A program made the translations under genes and the position numbers. A stretch of DNA of 64,000 nt from Cymodocea nodosa (lineage: Eukaryota > Streptophyta > Magnoliopsida > Alismatales > Cymodoceaceae), in the NCBI GenBank assembly GCA_036874045.1, contig CM072339.1, positions 16,251,501-16,315,500 on the forward strand, written 5' to 3'. Of this stretch, positions 44,601-57,370 are shown piece after piece. The notes beneath the pieces are model-generated. The model did no database searches and was not told the DNA's origin. It saw nothing but the letters and a program-made list of their open reading frames with translations. Each line of letters begins with the position of its first letter. Within the stretch, counting starts at the first letter, position 1.

Positions 44601-46910
44601 AATCATTTAGAACTTAGCATAATAAAGATCAGAGCGATTCCATTCCATTCCGTCACACCACGAAGACAAGATGACGCTAGAGTTCTGGGAGGAGATAGAC
44701 ACCACTAGATTTCTTAGAGAGTTAGAAGAATGGCATACGTGACAAAAGATCAAGAACATGACTAGGGAGAAAGAACTCCAAAAGGTAGAATCTAACATCT
44801 TCTACTAGAGGAAAGTCTTGGTAGATTTGCATATTACTATACCTAAGATTGTGGAGACAAGGATTAAGGTAGCAACGGAAGTTGCAGTCAACAAAGAAGG
44901 AAGAATCAGGCCAAACAACGAAGTTGCCCTAGAATTGATTCGATGCAAGTCCTGGTTATGGTTTGTAAGACGTATTGGTGGACATGCCCGGTGGGCAATC
45001 TAGGAGCAATAGAGGAAGGTAGTTGAAGAACCTACATCAACAAAGCCAACTGCTGAAAGACTAGTTACTGAGGAACAACAGCTAGGATCATTCATTCCAC
45101 TACCAAGGCCGATAGAAAGAGCAGCATTTTTGGGGCCATCGATGCTAGAGAAATGGAAAGAATTTATAGAGCTTGTCAAAGTTGCCAAGAGCTAAGAAAA
45201 TTCTAAGGATATGGTTGTGGCAAAATCGTATTTGCTATATAATGCACTCTACAAATAAAGGGCTGTAGAAAAGTTGAAGGCCCAGTATAAAATTAAAGTC
45301 GAGCAGCATCAGGAAGCAGCTAGATCAATGGCTACAAGAGAAGTTGAAGCTAGTCCTTCGAGACTAGCAATTATAGAAAAAGTTAAACAAGAAGAGCTAG
45401 TACCTATGGCTCGAGGGCCTATAGAGCCCATTTTAGTAGATTTAATCTTAGAGGAGGAAGAGTTAGACTAGACATAGTTAATTAGAAGAAGGAAAGGAAA
45501 AGAGATAGTGTTTGAACCTCAAGAAGAGATTAAATTTGAGATGCAAATATTAGTAGGGCCTGTAGAGTCGATTTTTGTAGACCTGCTATCCGAATCTGAA
45601 GATGAGTAGGAGCAGCAACAACAAGAGCAAAGAGAAGAAGAAAAATAAGCTAAAATTAGTCTATAGCCTGTACAAAGAGAAGAAACTGAAATTAGAGTAG
45701 AAGCTGATTTGCTCATGACTCCATCCCAATTTGCCATAGAATCAGAAAAAACAGTGACAATGTAGATTAGTAGTCAAGAGGAAGAAGAAAGAATAGAAAC
45801 TGAACAAGAAGCTGAACAAGTATATATTGAATAAGAAAGGAATGACTCGACAGATTCCACTGAAGAAGGAGAAACTCTTCAGCAAATTTTAGAGAGGATT
45901 CAAGAAAGAAGAGTGGAGAGTTCTACCAGCTCTCCAACACAAACAAAAGTAGAAGCAAAAATACAGGAATCTGTTGAGCATTTTCAGCCAATTCAAGTTC
46001 AGCATGAGGAAGAAGAAATTCAAGAACAAACCCCTCTAGAGCAACAAATGCAAATTCCTAACCCGGCTAAAGCTACTATTCTAAATGAAGTACACTTTTG
46101 GAGTCAAGAAGCTTATAATAAATATCAAGAGATAAAGGGGTATGATATTATTTACAATAGGCTAATAAACTAGGACAGTATGTAGGAAATTAAGGATTTA
46201 TTTGAGTTCTAGGGTCTATTGACATTTATTTCTCAGTAGAGAGGGCATGCAGTATATGAGAATCTAGTGCCCTGCTTCTATGCCAATTCTAAAGAAGAAG
46301 GAAGTAGATTAATTTCCAACGTGGAGCAAGCTAATGTACAAATAACACCAGAGCTTCTCTACAATATTTTCGGATTGAGAAATGAAGGAATAGAAATTCT
46401 GGAAAGCACAACTGCAGTCGAGTGGACAGAACAAGTAATAAAGGACTATTTAGCTATCAATCTTGGTGTGTCATTATTAAATAGATTGAAGCACTTAAAT
46501 GGTAAAGCACACATGGTAGCTAACATTTTGATTAAAAATGTCTATCAAAGACAAGGCCACAACATTGAACTTAGTCAATTTGTCAAGTGGGCCACATATG
46601 CAGTTGTGAATAGAATTCAGGTTAATTGGTACAAAGCATTTATCTCCAAATTGAGAGTAGTAAAGAAGAAATTATTTTATGGAGATCTGATTTCACTACT
46701 GATGGTGGATAGTATTGATTTCACGAAATGGGCATCCAAAAGGATTAGATCAAAAACCATTTCAGTGAAAGAATATAGAAATTATACTACTACTGAGATT
46801 GTTGAACCTTCTAGAAGCATTACAAGAGCTGTAGAGAGGATAAATCAATTAGAGCAACAATTAGAAAAACTCTAGAAGGAAGTAGATGAACTTAGGAAGA
46901 AAAATTAAAA
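44601..46910 (+). pseudogene. Accessory (env-position) gene of F
   Basis: Collinear with the A accessory gene, on the plus strand: N-terminal charged part (near 44640-45200, with EVAVNKEGRIRPNNEVALEL), Glu/Gln-rich acidic linker, then the folded part (LVPCFYAN, ELLYNIFGLRNEG, LNRLKHLNGKAHMVANILI, ELSQFVKWATYAVVNRIQVN, KKLFYGDLISLLM). The final coiled coil begins VERINQLEQQLEKL. Broken at several places. Best-preserved block: 46267-46875. Confidence 0.75.
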
Positions 46911-47299
46911 TGTATTGTTCATCTACTTGTATTAAAAAATGTCTAATTGCTTATACTGTAAAACAATATTTATATAAATGAAAGTTTTTTAGATGTTTTT
47001 GCATTTATGTTTAAGAATGAATGATATAATTGATGAATTGTATTGAATATTATATAATTGTTTAAAGACGTGCAAGACTGTTTAAAAGGTTTACAAGTTT
47101 TATGAATGATTAAATGCACGATAATTGGTTAATGTCTAAATATATCTACATGCTAAAAAGTAAAATGTAAATTTTGCACAACAAGAAATGAACTATAAGT
47201 TAAATATGCATATAATGTTCAGATTTAAATAAGTTAAATTAAAACACTGCATTAATGACATGTATTTAACTTTATTTAAGTTGCCAAAATGCAAGACAG

Positions 47300-47328
<29 letters not shown>
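47300..47328. repeat. Poly(A) run
   Basis: An uninterrupted run of about 29 A. The equivalent place in A and B is only moderately T/C-rich on the other strand, so this is a local slippage expansion. Confidence 0.9.
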
Positions 47329-47334
<6 letters not shown>

Positions 47335-47356
47335 CGATGAGTAAGTTTTAGAAAAT

Positions 47357-47640
47357 TTGCTAAGTGTTAACTCAACGAAGTAAGTCCGTTGAGTTAACCT
47401 TAACTCCACGAGGTCAATAATAAAATATAAGGTCACTCCATTGAGTTATCTGTAACTCAACGAAGTTAGTCCTTGGAGTTAGCAAATAGGTGATGAAGCT
47501 AGTCTGTTGAGTTAACTATAACTCAATGAGGTTAGTTCATTGAGTTAGAAACAATAACCGAAGCTAGTCCGTTAAGTTAACTGTAACTCAACAAGGTTAG
47601 TTCGTGGATTAAGCTGAATGGTTATTCTTTCAGCCACGAA
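47357..47640. repeat. GTTGAGTTA/TAACTCAAC hairpin array in the F leader
   Basis: About four tandem units of roughly 65 bp. Each has GTCCGTTGAGTTAAC followed by TAACTCAACGAGG, with further half-sites between. The same array, with fewer units, lies in B (26160-26340) and A (30390-30560). Confidence 0.8.
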
Positions 47641-47960
47641 CGAAACTTCGTGGGTTCAACGGTTACTTAAATTTGAAATTAAAAGTAGAACACATACCCA
47701 TAAAAATAGGAACCTTATTGCACGTTATAAGACACGTTCTTGCAATGAGATTCATTTGCTTTATAGATGTGCATTATAAATAGAGAATAGAATGTTATTT
47801 ATGAATTACCAGTACGTTTGAAAGAAAAGAAAATTTGTTGGGGAACTGGAAGGAGAAGTAGCTGATTCAACTTCATCTGTCAACAACTATTTACTGGAAA
47901 CAAAGCTTCAAACTGGTATTTAATTAATCTTCTACTATTTTACTTTATGTTAAGAGTTTA

Positions 47961-49295
47961 TGAGCGCATGGATTCATTCTCCTAGCACTAAATGATTAGT
48001 AAGAACACCTACACAGGATTGTTCAACACAAAGGAGTATTGAAATATTTTCTGAATTAGACTTTAACGAAATCCTTAAGGGTGTAGCTAACCTTTCTTTA
48101 AAGGAGAATGAAGATATGACTACTTTAGTAGAAAAACCATTAGGGGAAATTCTGTATCCTGAACTAGTTGATGAACTTTCATATATTCGATTGCCAAACT
48201 TTGAGGGAGATAGGTTTGAATTGAAATCTAATTATATTAGTCAATTGCCACACTTTCATGGATTAGAAAGAGAAGATGGCTAGTATTTCCTTAGAGAATT
48301 TAACGAAGTTTGTCAAATGATGAAAATGCCAAACATGAGTATTGATGCTATTAAATTTAGATATATTCTTTTTGCTTTAAAAGACACGGCTAAGAGATGG
48401 TTATATACTCTGTCGCCTAATTCAATTTCTACATGGACTGAATTTTACTCTGTTTTTTTGGAAAAATATTATCCAACACATCAAACGATTAAAAGAAAAA
48501 AGAAATATTAATGTGTAGCCAAAAATAGAGAGAATCATTCTGGAAATATTTTGAAAGATTTAAAGATTTACTAACGCAATGTCCACATCATACAATGAGT
48601 AAAGCACAATTAATAGGTATAATTTATGAAGGCATAGATGTTTCAACAAAATCTTTATTAGAATCTACTTGTTAGAATAGATTTTTAAAATTGTGTAGTG
48701 AGGAAGTATGAGCATACTTAGAAAACTTTGCAAAAAGAACTACACAGTGGGAAAACTTAGTTGAAGCTATTACAAATAAAAGAATATTGCCAAGGGGAAT
48801 GCATGAAATAGATTCAAGCACTATGCTTAAAGTTAAATTAACTGAGTTAACAAAGAAAATAGAAGAGTTATCATTAAATCAAAAACTAGTAGAAAAAAAT
48901 GCAAACATTAATGATTTAGATATTATTTATGCTAGAAACCAGAAAGATAACTTTGGAAATTCTTATAACCCTAATTGGAGAAATCACTCGAACCTATCTT
49001 GGAGAAATAATAATTTTCAGGGAGGAGAAAATATAAATGACAAAAATATAAGTTATGAAGCATTAATTGAATAAGGATCTAGAATAGAGAAGTTAGAGAA
49101 GATAATTCAACAATTAAACAATCATCTGATCATGTATTTAGAAATGTTGCCATTCAAAATCAAAATATGAATATAAATATACCCCTTAGATAGAAGGAAT
49201 CAATAGAAGTTAGACCTACTGGAGGATTGCCAATGCAAGCAATACCTAACCTTGTAAATAGAATTGTTAATGAAATTGATACCTCCTATGGGAGG
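47961..49295 (+). pseudogene. Athila-type gag of element F
   Basis: The plus strand matches B and A gag: GVANLSLKENEDM, IRLPNFEGDRFELKSNYIS, MMKMPNMSIDAIKFRYILFA, LKDTAKRWLYTLSPNSIST, and the tail SYNPNWRNHSNLSWRNNN. It lies downstream of integrase and accessory gene, as in A. Several breaks. The last part is separated from the F-box by a solo LTR at 49296-50651. Confidence 0.8.
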
Positions 49296-50651
49296 TGTTT
49301 GTGTTTTCCCAACACTACACTAGAAAAGCTTGGATTTGTTACTTCTGTTTTTACTTAGCTAATTTATCTTTATGCCTATTCTCTCTTTTAGAAGTAAACA
49401 AACAACCTTTAATACAATTTAGATATTAATTCCAATTTGTACTTTAACTACAAGTGCACAGTGTCTATTGTATCAGTGTGCAAGTAGAGGTCGATCCCAT
49501 AGGGAATTGCTGAAGAACTTGAGAACTGTTCGTTTGAGAACTTTTCTTCTTTTTCTTCTTTTCTTTTATATTTCTTCAGTAGTAACTGCTTCTGCTTGAA
49601 TGGTCGGTTGGATTTCCTTCATTCATATCAACGACAATGCTTTCTTCTCCCTACGACGAGTGAATTCCTGCGTGATACGTGCAAATGTGGTTTTTCTTCC
49701 AACTGTTTGTTCCTGCAACTGCTATAGTGGCATATTAGAAAATGTAAAGAAATAAGCTGCTAACATAACGCGTTACCTTAGTGTATATTCATGTAACTCA
49801 ACGTGTATAGTTATGCTAACTTAACGAGTTAAACATGTGCATCTCACGTAATATACTAAAGCATTTAAATTCAACACGTGCATAAATTTAACTATCTGAT
49901 GCTCAGGTGCATTTTGAATACTTAAAAACTTAACTATCCGATGCTCAGATACATTTCGGATAGTTACAAATAACTCACCGATATATAACTTAAGTAAATC
50001 TACCAGATCTCGACACATATCAACAATAGTTTAATCATAAAATAACATTTCAGAGAGTTACAGGTCTAACTATCTGATGCTTAGATGCATTTCGGATAGT
50101 TAGAGATAACTCATCGAAAATCCACTTAAGTCAATTTCCCAGAACATGACACGTGTCATCAGTAGTTTTATAATAAAAGGAGATTTTGGAGAGTTATAGA
50201 GATAACTATCCGATGCCCAACTGCAATTTCAGATAGTTATAGATAACTCACCGAAAGTTCACTTAAGTCATGCATTATGGTTTCGACACGTGTACTTCAG
50301 GAAATAATAAAATATTCTCTCAAAACATAACTGTTCGACAATTTAAACATAACTATCTAATACATGTTCGGTCTGTTAAACATAACTGTCCGAATATGTT
50401 CGGTATGTTAAACAAAACTGTTCGAAATATCAGAATATTCGGATACTTAAGAATTTCACAGCCTGCAACTTAACGATAGTTCAGAAATATACTAAATTAA
50501 CATTAATTCCCCAAAATTAAGCAAATTCTTCAATTAAAGCATATAACAGTGCAATTATAACATAATGGCTTAATTCTTATATGATAAGCTAAATATTATG
50601 CAATTAACCATCATTTAACCGTTAATAATATGCACTTTTTCATTTTAAACA
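49296..50651 (-). mobile_element. Solo LTR (LTR1 type) between gag and F-box of F
   Basis: Minus-strand LTR1, 1356 bp, with recognisable ends and the 5-bp direct repeat GGAGG on both sides (49291-49295 and 50652-50656). Element F is continuous across it when compared with B (24480-24520). Its middle part is shortened. Hairpin units of the TAACTATCCGA type lie at about 49885-50260. Confidence 0.9.
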
Positions 50652-50853
50652 GGAGGGAAATTGAATGAAGTAGTATAACTAAAGCAACTTTGTATAATAT
50701 AGTAAGTAGAAAAATATAAAAAGAAAAAATTTTAAGTTTAATTATAGTAAGTAATATCGTAGAGTTATTACTTAACTCCACGAAGGTATATAAGTAACTA
50801 TATTAATTTTATCTCTACTAAATTTTTGTTTATGTTATACAGAATCACAACAG

Positions 50854-51993
50854 ATGGAATTAATGAAATTACCACTAGATGCACTAAGGGAAGTACTGAG
50901 TAACTTATCAGCTAAAGATCTATGTAGATTGTGTTGTGTGTCAAAAGAAATTAAAGATTGTGTCAAAGAAAAATATTTTCATAGACTACAAGCTACAAAA
51001 ATGACTAAGATTAGAGATAGATTTTTGTGGAAGTCATTTAATCGTAGTTCAATTAGCTATGAATATCTAAATATGGAAGAAAGTACTCGTATTCCACCCA
51101 ATACATTAGAAGAAATAGATCATATTATGGGGATAGATGAAGGATTAATTATTTACAGAACCAAACCAATGTATGCAATTCTATTACCTGATATTTTGAT
51201 TAGAAATTTTATCACTAGAGAAGAATGGAATATAGGAAGGCCTAATAAATTTGAAGTACCAACTGAAAATTATGGGTCATCTTTAACATTTTTTGATAAA
51301 AATTCGACCATTCCTGAAAAATTGTATTATTGGAGACCAACTGGAAATTAGGATGAAGATTTATGTTTAAGTGTGTATAATTTTCTGAATAGATCTTGGA
51401 CTAAAAATACTATGATATATCTAGGATATAAAACATTAATTAACAACATACATGTTATACTTGATGGATATATATATTTAGTGTTAGATATATCAGTTGC
51501 ATTTAGATCTGATTTATACATAGTAAGCATAGACAGTTATGATGATGACTTTATAGAAATACTACCTATACCTAGTGATATAGCTAAACCACTATCTATA
51601 GAACATGATAAAATTCAATTAGGAATATAGTATAATGAATACGATGATCCTACTTTATGTCTGATATGATGATGAGATGAAATGATGAAATTTCAAATAT
51701 GGATTATAAAAGACCTAAATGAATGGAAGTGGGAAGAAGAATATATTGAAATATATGTAGAAATAGAAGCAACTACATTATCTTGGAACAAAAAAGGAAC
51801 CCTTTCTGCATTTCAATTCATTAATGGAAATACATTTATATTTAGTATTGATAACATACTACAAGTTTACAAGTTAAAAAGGAAAGCGGACTGCATTAAA
51901 ACAGAATTAATAGCAAGACGAATTATGCCTAAAAAGTTTGCTTGGACTAACACGTTTATTCCATTTATCACTACTTTTCAATCATGTTCTTAA
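50854..51993 (+). pseudogene. F-box gene copy in element F, decayed
   Basis: Exactly 1140 bp from ATG to stop, the same as the intact B copy. The N-terminus is MELMKLPLDALREVLSNLSA with KDLCRLCCVSKEIKD, a clear F-box. Later phrases are DLYIVSIDSYDD, NEWKWEEEYIEIYVEIE and AWTNTFIPFITTFQSCS. It has a few breaks but is almost collinear. A TTATACAG acceptor-like site ends at 50842, 11 nt before the ATG. Confidence 0.85.
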
Positions 51994-52730
51994 ACTGTGA
52001 TTTTGTACTTTTAATGTTGTGTGTAATCTACATTTATTTTTAGAAAAGAAAGAAAATTTTTATTTTATAAAAAGAAAGAAAAGAAAAACAAAATATCAAT
52101 CCAGTTTGTTGATATTTGTTTTAGGAAACCAATTGGCTTGCTTGTGAGCCACCAAAGGCATAGGAGCCTAGGTTCCACACATGGGTACATTAGAATGCTC
52201 CTATATGATTCAAGCTTGTCAAATTAATTTTTAAATTACAAAAAAAAAATACATATACTGTTTTGAAAAGATACAAGTGTTTTGTGAAATACAGATATCT
52301 TATGAATCGAGTATATTTTCTATTATCTAAAATTGCTGAAATATGAATCTAGAATTGACTTTTGAAGTTATTTAATGGAGATACAATTCTTTATTCTACT
52401 TGTCTTAATCATATTGAATTGGATTGTACTTTCATTAGTATGTTGTTGAAATTTCTTCTAGAAATCTAATTGGAAAATTCAAGATGGCAGATGATGAAAA
52501 GAAGAAAAAACGATAATATAATTAACACTTATGTGATGATGATATACTTTGTATGTAATTTACATATATTCTAAGTATATTTGCAGGTTGATTACTGAAA
52601 CATACAGAATATCTATATAATAATATTATATGCTAAATAGAAGAAAAAAGGGGGAAGAATTAATTCTAGCACTTTTAGAAAGACCCATTAATTAGATCTT
52701 AGTTTGCTAAGGGACTAGCAAAATTTAGGT
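51994..52730 (+). other. 3' non-coding region of F
   Basis: Shorter than in A and B. It keeps the conserved block just after the F-box (about 52097-52180) and, at its right end, sequence matching 21430-21900 of B. The internal TTGAGGACAATG motif is not present. Confidence 0.75.
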
Positions 52731-52740
52731 ATGGGGGAAG
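52731..52740 (+). other. Polypurine tract of element F
   Basis: ATGGGGGAAG lies directly before the 3' LTR start TGTTTAGAATG, as expected for the plus-strand primer of an LTR element. Confidence 0.85.
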
Positions 52741-54956
52741 TGTTTAGAATGAAAAAGTGTATATTATTAACAATTAAATGATGGTTAATTGCATAATATT
52801 TAGCTTATCATATGAGAATTAAGCCATTATGTTATAATTGTACTGTTATAAGCTTTAATTAAAGAATCTGCTTAATTTGGGGGAATTAATGTTAATTTAG
52901 TATATTTCTGAACTGTCGATAAGCTGTAGGCTGTGAAATCCTAAAGTATCCGAATTTTCTGATATTTCAGACAGTTATGTTTAACATACCGAACATATTT
53001 CGGACAGTTATGTTTAACATACCGAACATGTATCGAATAGTTATGTTTAAATTGCCGAACAGTTATGTTTTAAAAGAATATTTTATTATTTCCTAAAATA
53101 CACGTGTCGAAACCATAATGCATGACTTAAGTGAACTTTCGGTGAGTTATCTATAACTATCCGAAATTGTAGCTAGGCATTGGATAGTTATATGTGTAAC
53201 TCTCTGAAATCTCCTTTTATTTATAAAATAGTTGTGGACACGTGTCATGTTCTAGGAAAGTGACTTAAGTAGATTTTTGGTGAGTTATCTCTAACTATCC
53301 GAAATGTATCTAAGCATCGGATATTTAGACCTGTAACTCTTCGAAATGTTTCTTTTATTATTAAACTACTGCTGACATGTGTCAAGATCTGGTAGATTTA
53401 CTTAAGTTAAATATCGGTGAGTTATTTATAAGTATCCGAAATACACCTGAGCATCAGATAGTTAAATTTATGCATGTGTTTTATAGTTAAATCAACGAAG
53501 CAAGTACGTTGAGTTATCTGTAACTCCACAGACTATTTATTTTCTAATATACCACTGTAACGGTTGCAGAAACAGGACAGTTGGAAGAAAAACCATGATT
53601 GCACGTATCGCGCAGGGAGAAGAAAGCATCGTCGTTGATATGAATGAAGAAAATCTAACCGACCATTCAAGCAAAAGTAGTTACCATTGAAGAAATATAA
53701 AAGAAAAGAAGAAAAAGAAGTAAAATGTGTGTGATCGATGGGTATGGCTAATGTGTACAAAGGAGGAGCACCGAGCTTTCTACAAACAGTATCGGCAATT
53801 CTCTGAAGTACCACACCAACCATCATTACCACCACCATAATCACCAACCATTGGGGGTCTGTGAGGATACTTTCCTAATGTCGGGTCAATTCCGAGCCAA
53901 ACACAATGTCTAACAACCACTGTGAGGAGTGATCACGTCGCGAGAAGGGAAACCATTTTCACCAAGCGCCGACTCATATTTCAGGAGATCGTAAAGCTTC
54001 TAGCCTCGGTTTCGGGTTGATGCCTGTATGCTGAAGAGGAGATCATCTTGCAATTCTAGACTCGTGATTTTATAGGGAGAGGAGACAGAATTGTAAGTGG
54101 TTTAATTTTCAGTGGTGTAATCGTGTCGCATGTAGTGACGGAAGTATTTACTATCGATTGAGATTAGTATACATTTCACCTTTCGCCCATTTTCATGTTC
54201 ATATTAAAACAAAAATACCAAAAACAACTTATCTGTGTTTGTATTTTGTATTTGAGTGTTGTATTGTTTGTGTTGTATCGTGATTAATGTTATCTTTGCT
54301 AGAGTTGTGATTGTTTTATGTTTGTTTTAGTTTTACAGTTTACTGAAATTGGTTCGTTCAAAAGACTTAAAGATTTTAATGGTTACTGTTTGAATTAACT
54401 AAATGTTAGTATGCTTAATGATAAATCCAGTGTTTACTAACATTAAAGAGCTTAATTGATGTTATTTACAATCTGTGGAATCGCCCAATGGTTGGCCAAA
54501 TTCCTTTGTAAATAGTAGTATTAAAAAGAAAAGGCAGGCTCGTGGAGTTAATTTAAATCCACAAGATTAGTCCGTTGAGTTAACCATAACTCAACGAACT
54601 TTATCCGTTGAGTTAACTATAACTCTTAAACAAACGGAACAGTTCTCAATAGAGGGCTTATTGAAGATATAAATTTGATTATTAACAAACGGAACAGTTC
54701 TCAATTCTTAAACAATTCTCTATGGGATCGACCTGTACTTGTACACTAATACAATAGACATTGTGCACTTGCAGTTAAAATACAAATTAGAATTAATATC
54801 TAAATTGTATTAAAGGTTGTTTGTTTACTTCTAAAAAAAAGAATAGGCATAAAGATAAATTAACTAAGTAAAAACAAAAGTTAACAAATCCAAGTTTTTC
54901 TGATGCGTTGTTGGAGATCCAATCAGGTTTTCTGGTGTTGTGCTGGGTAATCAAAT
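52741..54956 (+). mobile_element. 3' LTR of element F
   Basis: Full-length LTR1 of about 2.2 kb starting TGTTTAGAATG next to the PPT. It carries the TAACTATCCGA hairpins (53150-53320), TATA context near 53693 and the GTTGAGTTA hairpins (54540-54620). It runs into a further LTR fragment at about 54957. No match to a target repeat of the 5' LTR was found. Confidence 0.88.
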
Positions 54957-55430
54957 AGTTACTATTTGAAATATCTGAATGTTAGTGTTGCTTAATGATA
55001 AATCTAATATTAACTAACATTGAAGAGCTTCATTGATGTTATTTACATTCTATGGAACTTCCCAATGGCTGGCCAAATTCCTTTATAAATAGTAACATTT
55101 AATTGGAAAGGTAGGCTCATAGAGTTAACTTAAGTCCACGAGATTAGTTTGTTGAGTTAACCATAACTCCATGAATTGAGTCTGTTGGGTTAACTGTAAC
55201 TCAACGGAGTGCTTAACTAAATACATATAAACTCCAATATAAAAATCGAAACAATACATAATTCTTACTCAATCTCTATGGGATCAACCTGTACTTGCAC
55301 ACAAATATAATATACACTGTGCACTTGTAGTTAAAATACAAATTGGATTTAATATCTAATTTGTGTGAAAGGTTGTTTGCTTACTTCTAAAAGAATTTAT
55401 TGATATAAGCATAAAAACAAATTAAACAAG
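54957..55430 (+). mobile_element. LTR1-type fragment (3' part)
   Basis: The R/U5 end of an LTR1 relative, with the triple hairpins near 55115-55205, abutting the F 3' LTR. A short unassigned stretch (55431-55470) follows. Confidence 0.75.
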
Positions 55431-55470
55431 TTTATGATTTAACTTTTCACACCAAACACCATTGTTGATA

Positions 55471-56655
55471 AAAAATCACCATCGTTGATATGAATGAAGG
55501 AAATTTAACCAATCATTTAAGCAGAAGTAGTTACTACTAAAAGAAATATAAAAGAAGAGGAGAAAGAAGAAGAAAAAGGTGTGTGCGTATGTGAAGGTGG
55601 AGGACCACGCTAATTGTAGGAAGCGTCGAAAGTTCCCTGAAGCTCCACAACACCACCATCACCAACCATTGGAGGTCTGTGAAGATATTTTCTAGATGTC
55701 AGGTCGATTTTGAGCCAAACATGGTGATTGACAACCACTATGAGGAGTGATCGCGTCATAGGAAGGGAAGCCATTTTCACTAAGCACCGACTCATATATC
55801 AAGAGATCGTAAAGCTTTTAGCCTTGGTTTCAGGTTGATGCCAATATATTGAAGAGGAGAACAATTTACAAGCCTTTGTTCATGATTCTATAGGGAGAGG
55901 AGGTGAGACTATAAGTGATTACGTTTTCAATGGTGTAATCGTGTTGCATGTAGTGACATAAGTTTTACTATCAATAGAGAAATTTTACATTTCACCTTTC
56001 ATTCATCTTTAAGAACATATCAAAACAAAAATACCAAAAAACTAATTATCTGTGTTTACATTTAGTATTTATGTGTTATATTGTTTGTTTGTATCGTGAT
56101 TAATGTTTCATATTTATTTGATTTAGTAAATAGAAAACAGTTTTATAGATTATTAGAATTGATTCATACAAAATACTAAAAAAATCTTAATGGTTACTAT
56201 TCGAAATATCTGAATGTTAGTATTGATTAATGATAAATCTCAAATTAACTAACATTAAAAAGCTTAATTGATGTTATTTGCATTCTATGGAACCACCCAA
56301 TGGATGGCTGAATTCTTCTATGAATAGCAACATTTAACTAGAAGTTACTAGGTAGACTTGTGGAATTAACTTAAGTCCACGAGGATAATCTTTTGAGTTA
56401 GCTGTAACTTCATGAACTAAGTCCGTTGAGTTAACTATAAATCAACAGAGAGCTTAATTGAACACATATAAAGTCTAATATAAAAATCAAACTAATACAT
56501 AATTCTTACTCAATCTCTATGAGATCGACCTATACTTACACACAAATATAATAGACACTATGCACTTGCAGTTAAAAATACAAATTAGACTTAATATCTA
56601 ATTTGTGTGAAAAGTTGTTTGTTTACCTTAAAAGAATTTATTGATATATACATAA
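55471..56655 (+). mobile_element. LTR1-type fragment (3' half)
   Basis: Starts within the U3/TATA part (ATCACCATCGTTGATATGAATG) and runs to an LTR end at about 56655. It is more diverged from the reference than the A, B and F copies and closer to the copies at 57371 and 62222, suggesting an LTR1 subfamily. Confidence 0.75.
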
Positions 56656-57370
56656 AAACAAACACAAGACAAGGTTCAATCAAAGAAATCTATTGAAATC
56701 CCTTCAAATGAATACTTTTTCAAATGAACTTCAACTAGGGATTTATTTTCTAATAAATATAAGAAGATGACCATTGCCTACTACAAACTTGTTGATTTTA
56801 AGGGAATGAAAATCATTCATAGTTTGCTTAAATTTCAAGGACTTTTAGGTCTTGTACCTACAACCTCTAGATTGTCAGTTTTTTAAGACCTAATTCCTCT
56901 ATTTTATACTAATCTTGATATTTATCCAAACTTTCTCCAATTATACTTGGAAAATCAAATCATTAGAATTGATGAAATAGTTCTACAGAGATTGTTTGGA
57001 TTGTCATGCACTAGAATTGATGTCTTACTTTCCACTTCAGAATTAGGATGGAAAGAGAGACATAAATCAACTTATTGGCAAATCTCAAGATAAAAAGTTC
57101 AAATGGGTTAAGCAAGTTGATCTACATGGTCTGGCTAGGCTGATAGCCACTATTTTAACTTGCTCAATTTTTCATAAGAAGAGACATGCAGATGAAAAAA
57201 TCTACCATGCCACTTATGTTGTGATGGTTAGTATTAAAATTAACTAGCCAAAAGTGGTGATTGCTTAGATTGCTCATTTGTAGAGTTTTATGTTCTATGG
57301 AGATTTAATTTTTAATCTAATAGCTAGATACTTTGATTTGTTTGGAAAGGCTCTCAAATTTGTAAGGACC

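Larger units (their letters stand above)
46911..47960 (+). other. Leader between accessory gene and gag in F
   Basis: AT-rich non-coding stretch collinear with A 30031-30997. It holds a 29-nt A run (47300-47328) and an array of hairpin units at 47357-47640. Towards its right end, sequence related to the small leader frame of B occurs. Confidence 0.7.
12288..54956 (+). mobile_element. Athila-lineage element F (outer, plus strand)
   Basis: Parts in order: 5' LTR (12288-16027), primer-site-like sequence, CCHC segment (to about 16785), then element A inserted on the opposite strand, integrase (42819-43970), hairpin spacer, accessory gene, leader, gag, solo LTR insertion, F-box copy, PPT (52731-52740) and 3' LTR (52741-54956). 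Protease, RT and RNase H of F are missing at the A junction. Coding parts have many breaks; it is clearly a fossil. Gene order from integrase rightward matches element A. The pairing of left and right halves is my inference, based on shared orientation and complementary content. Confidence 0.7.
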
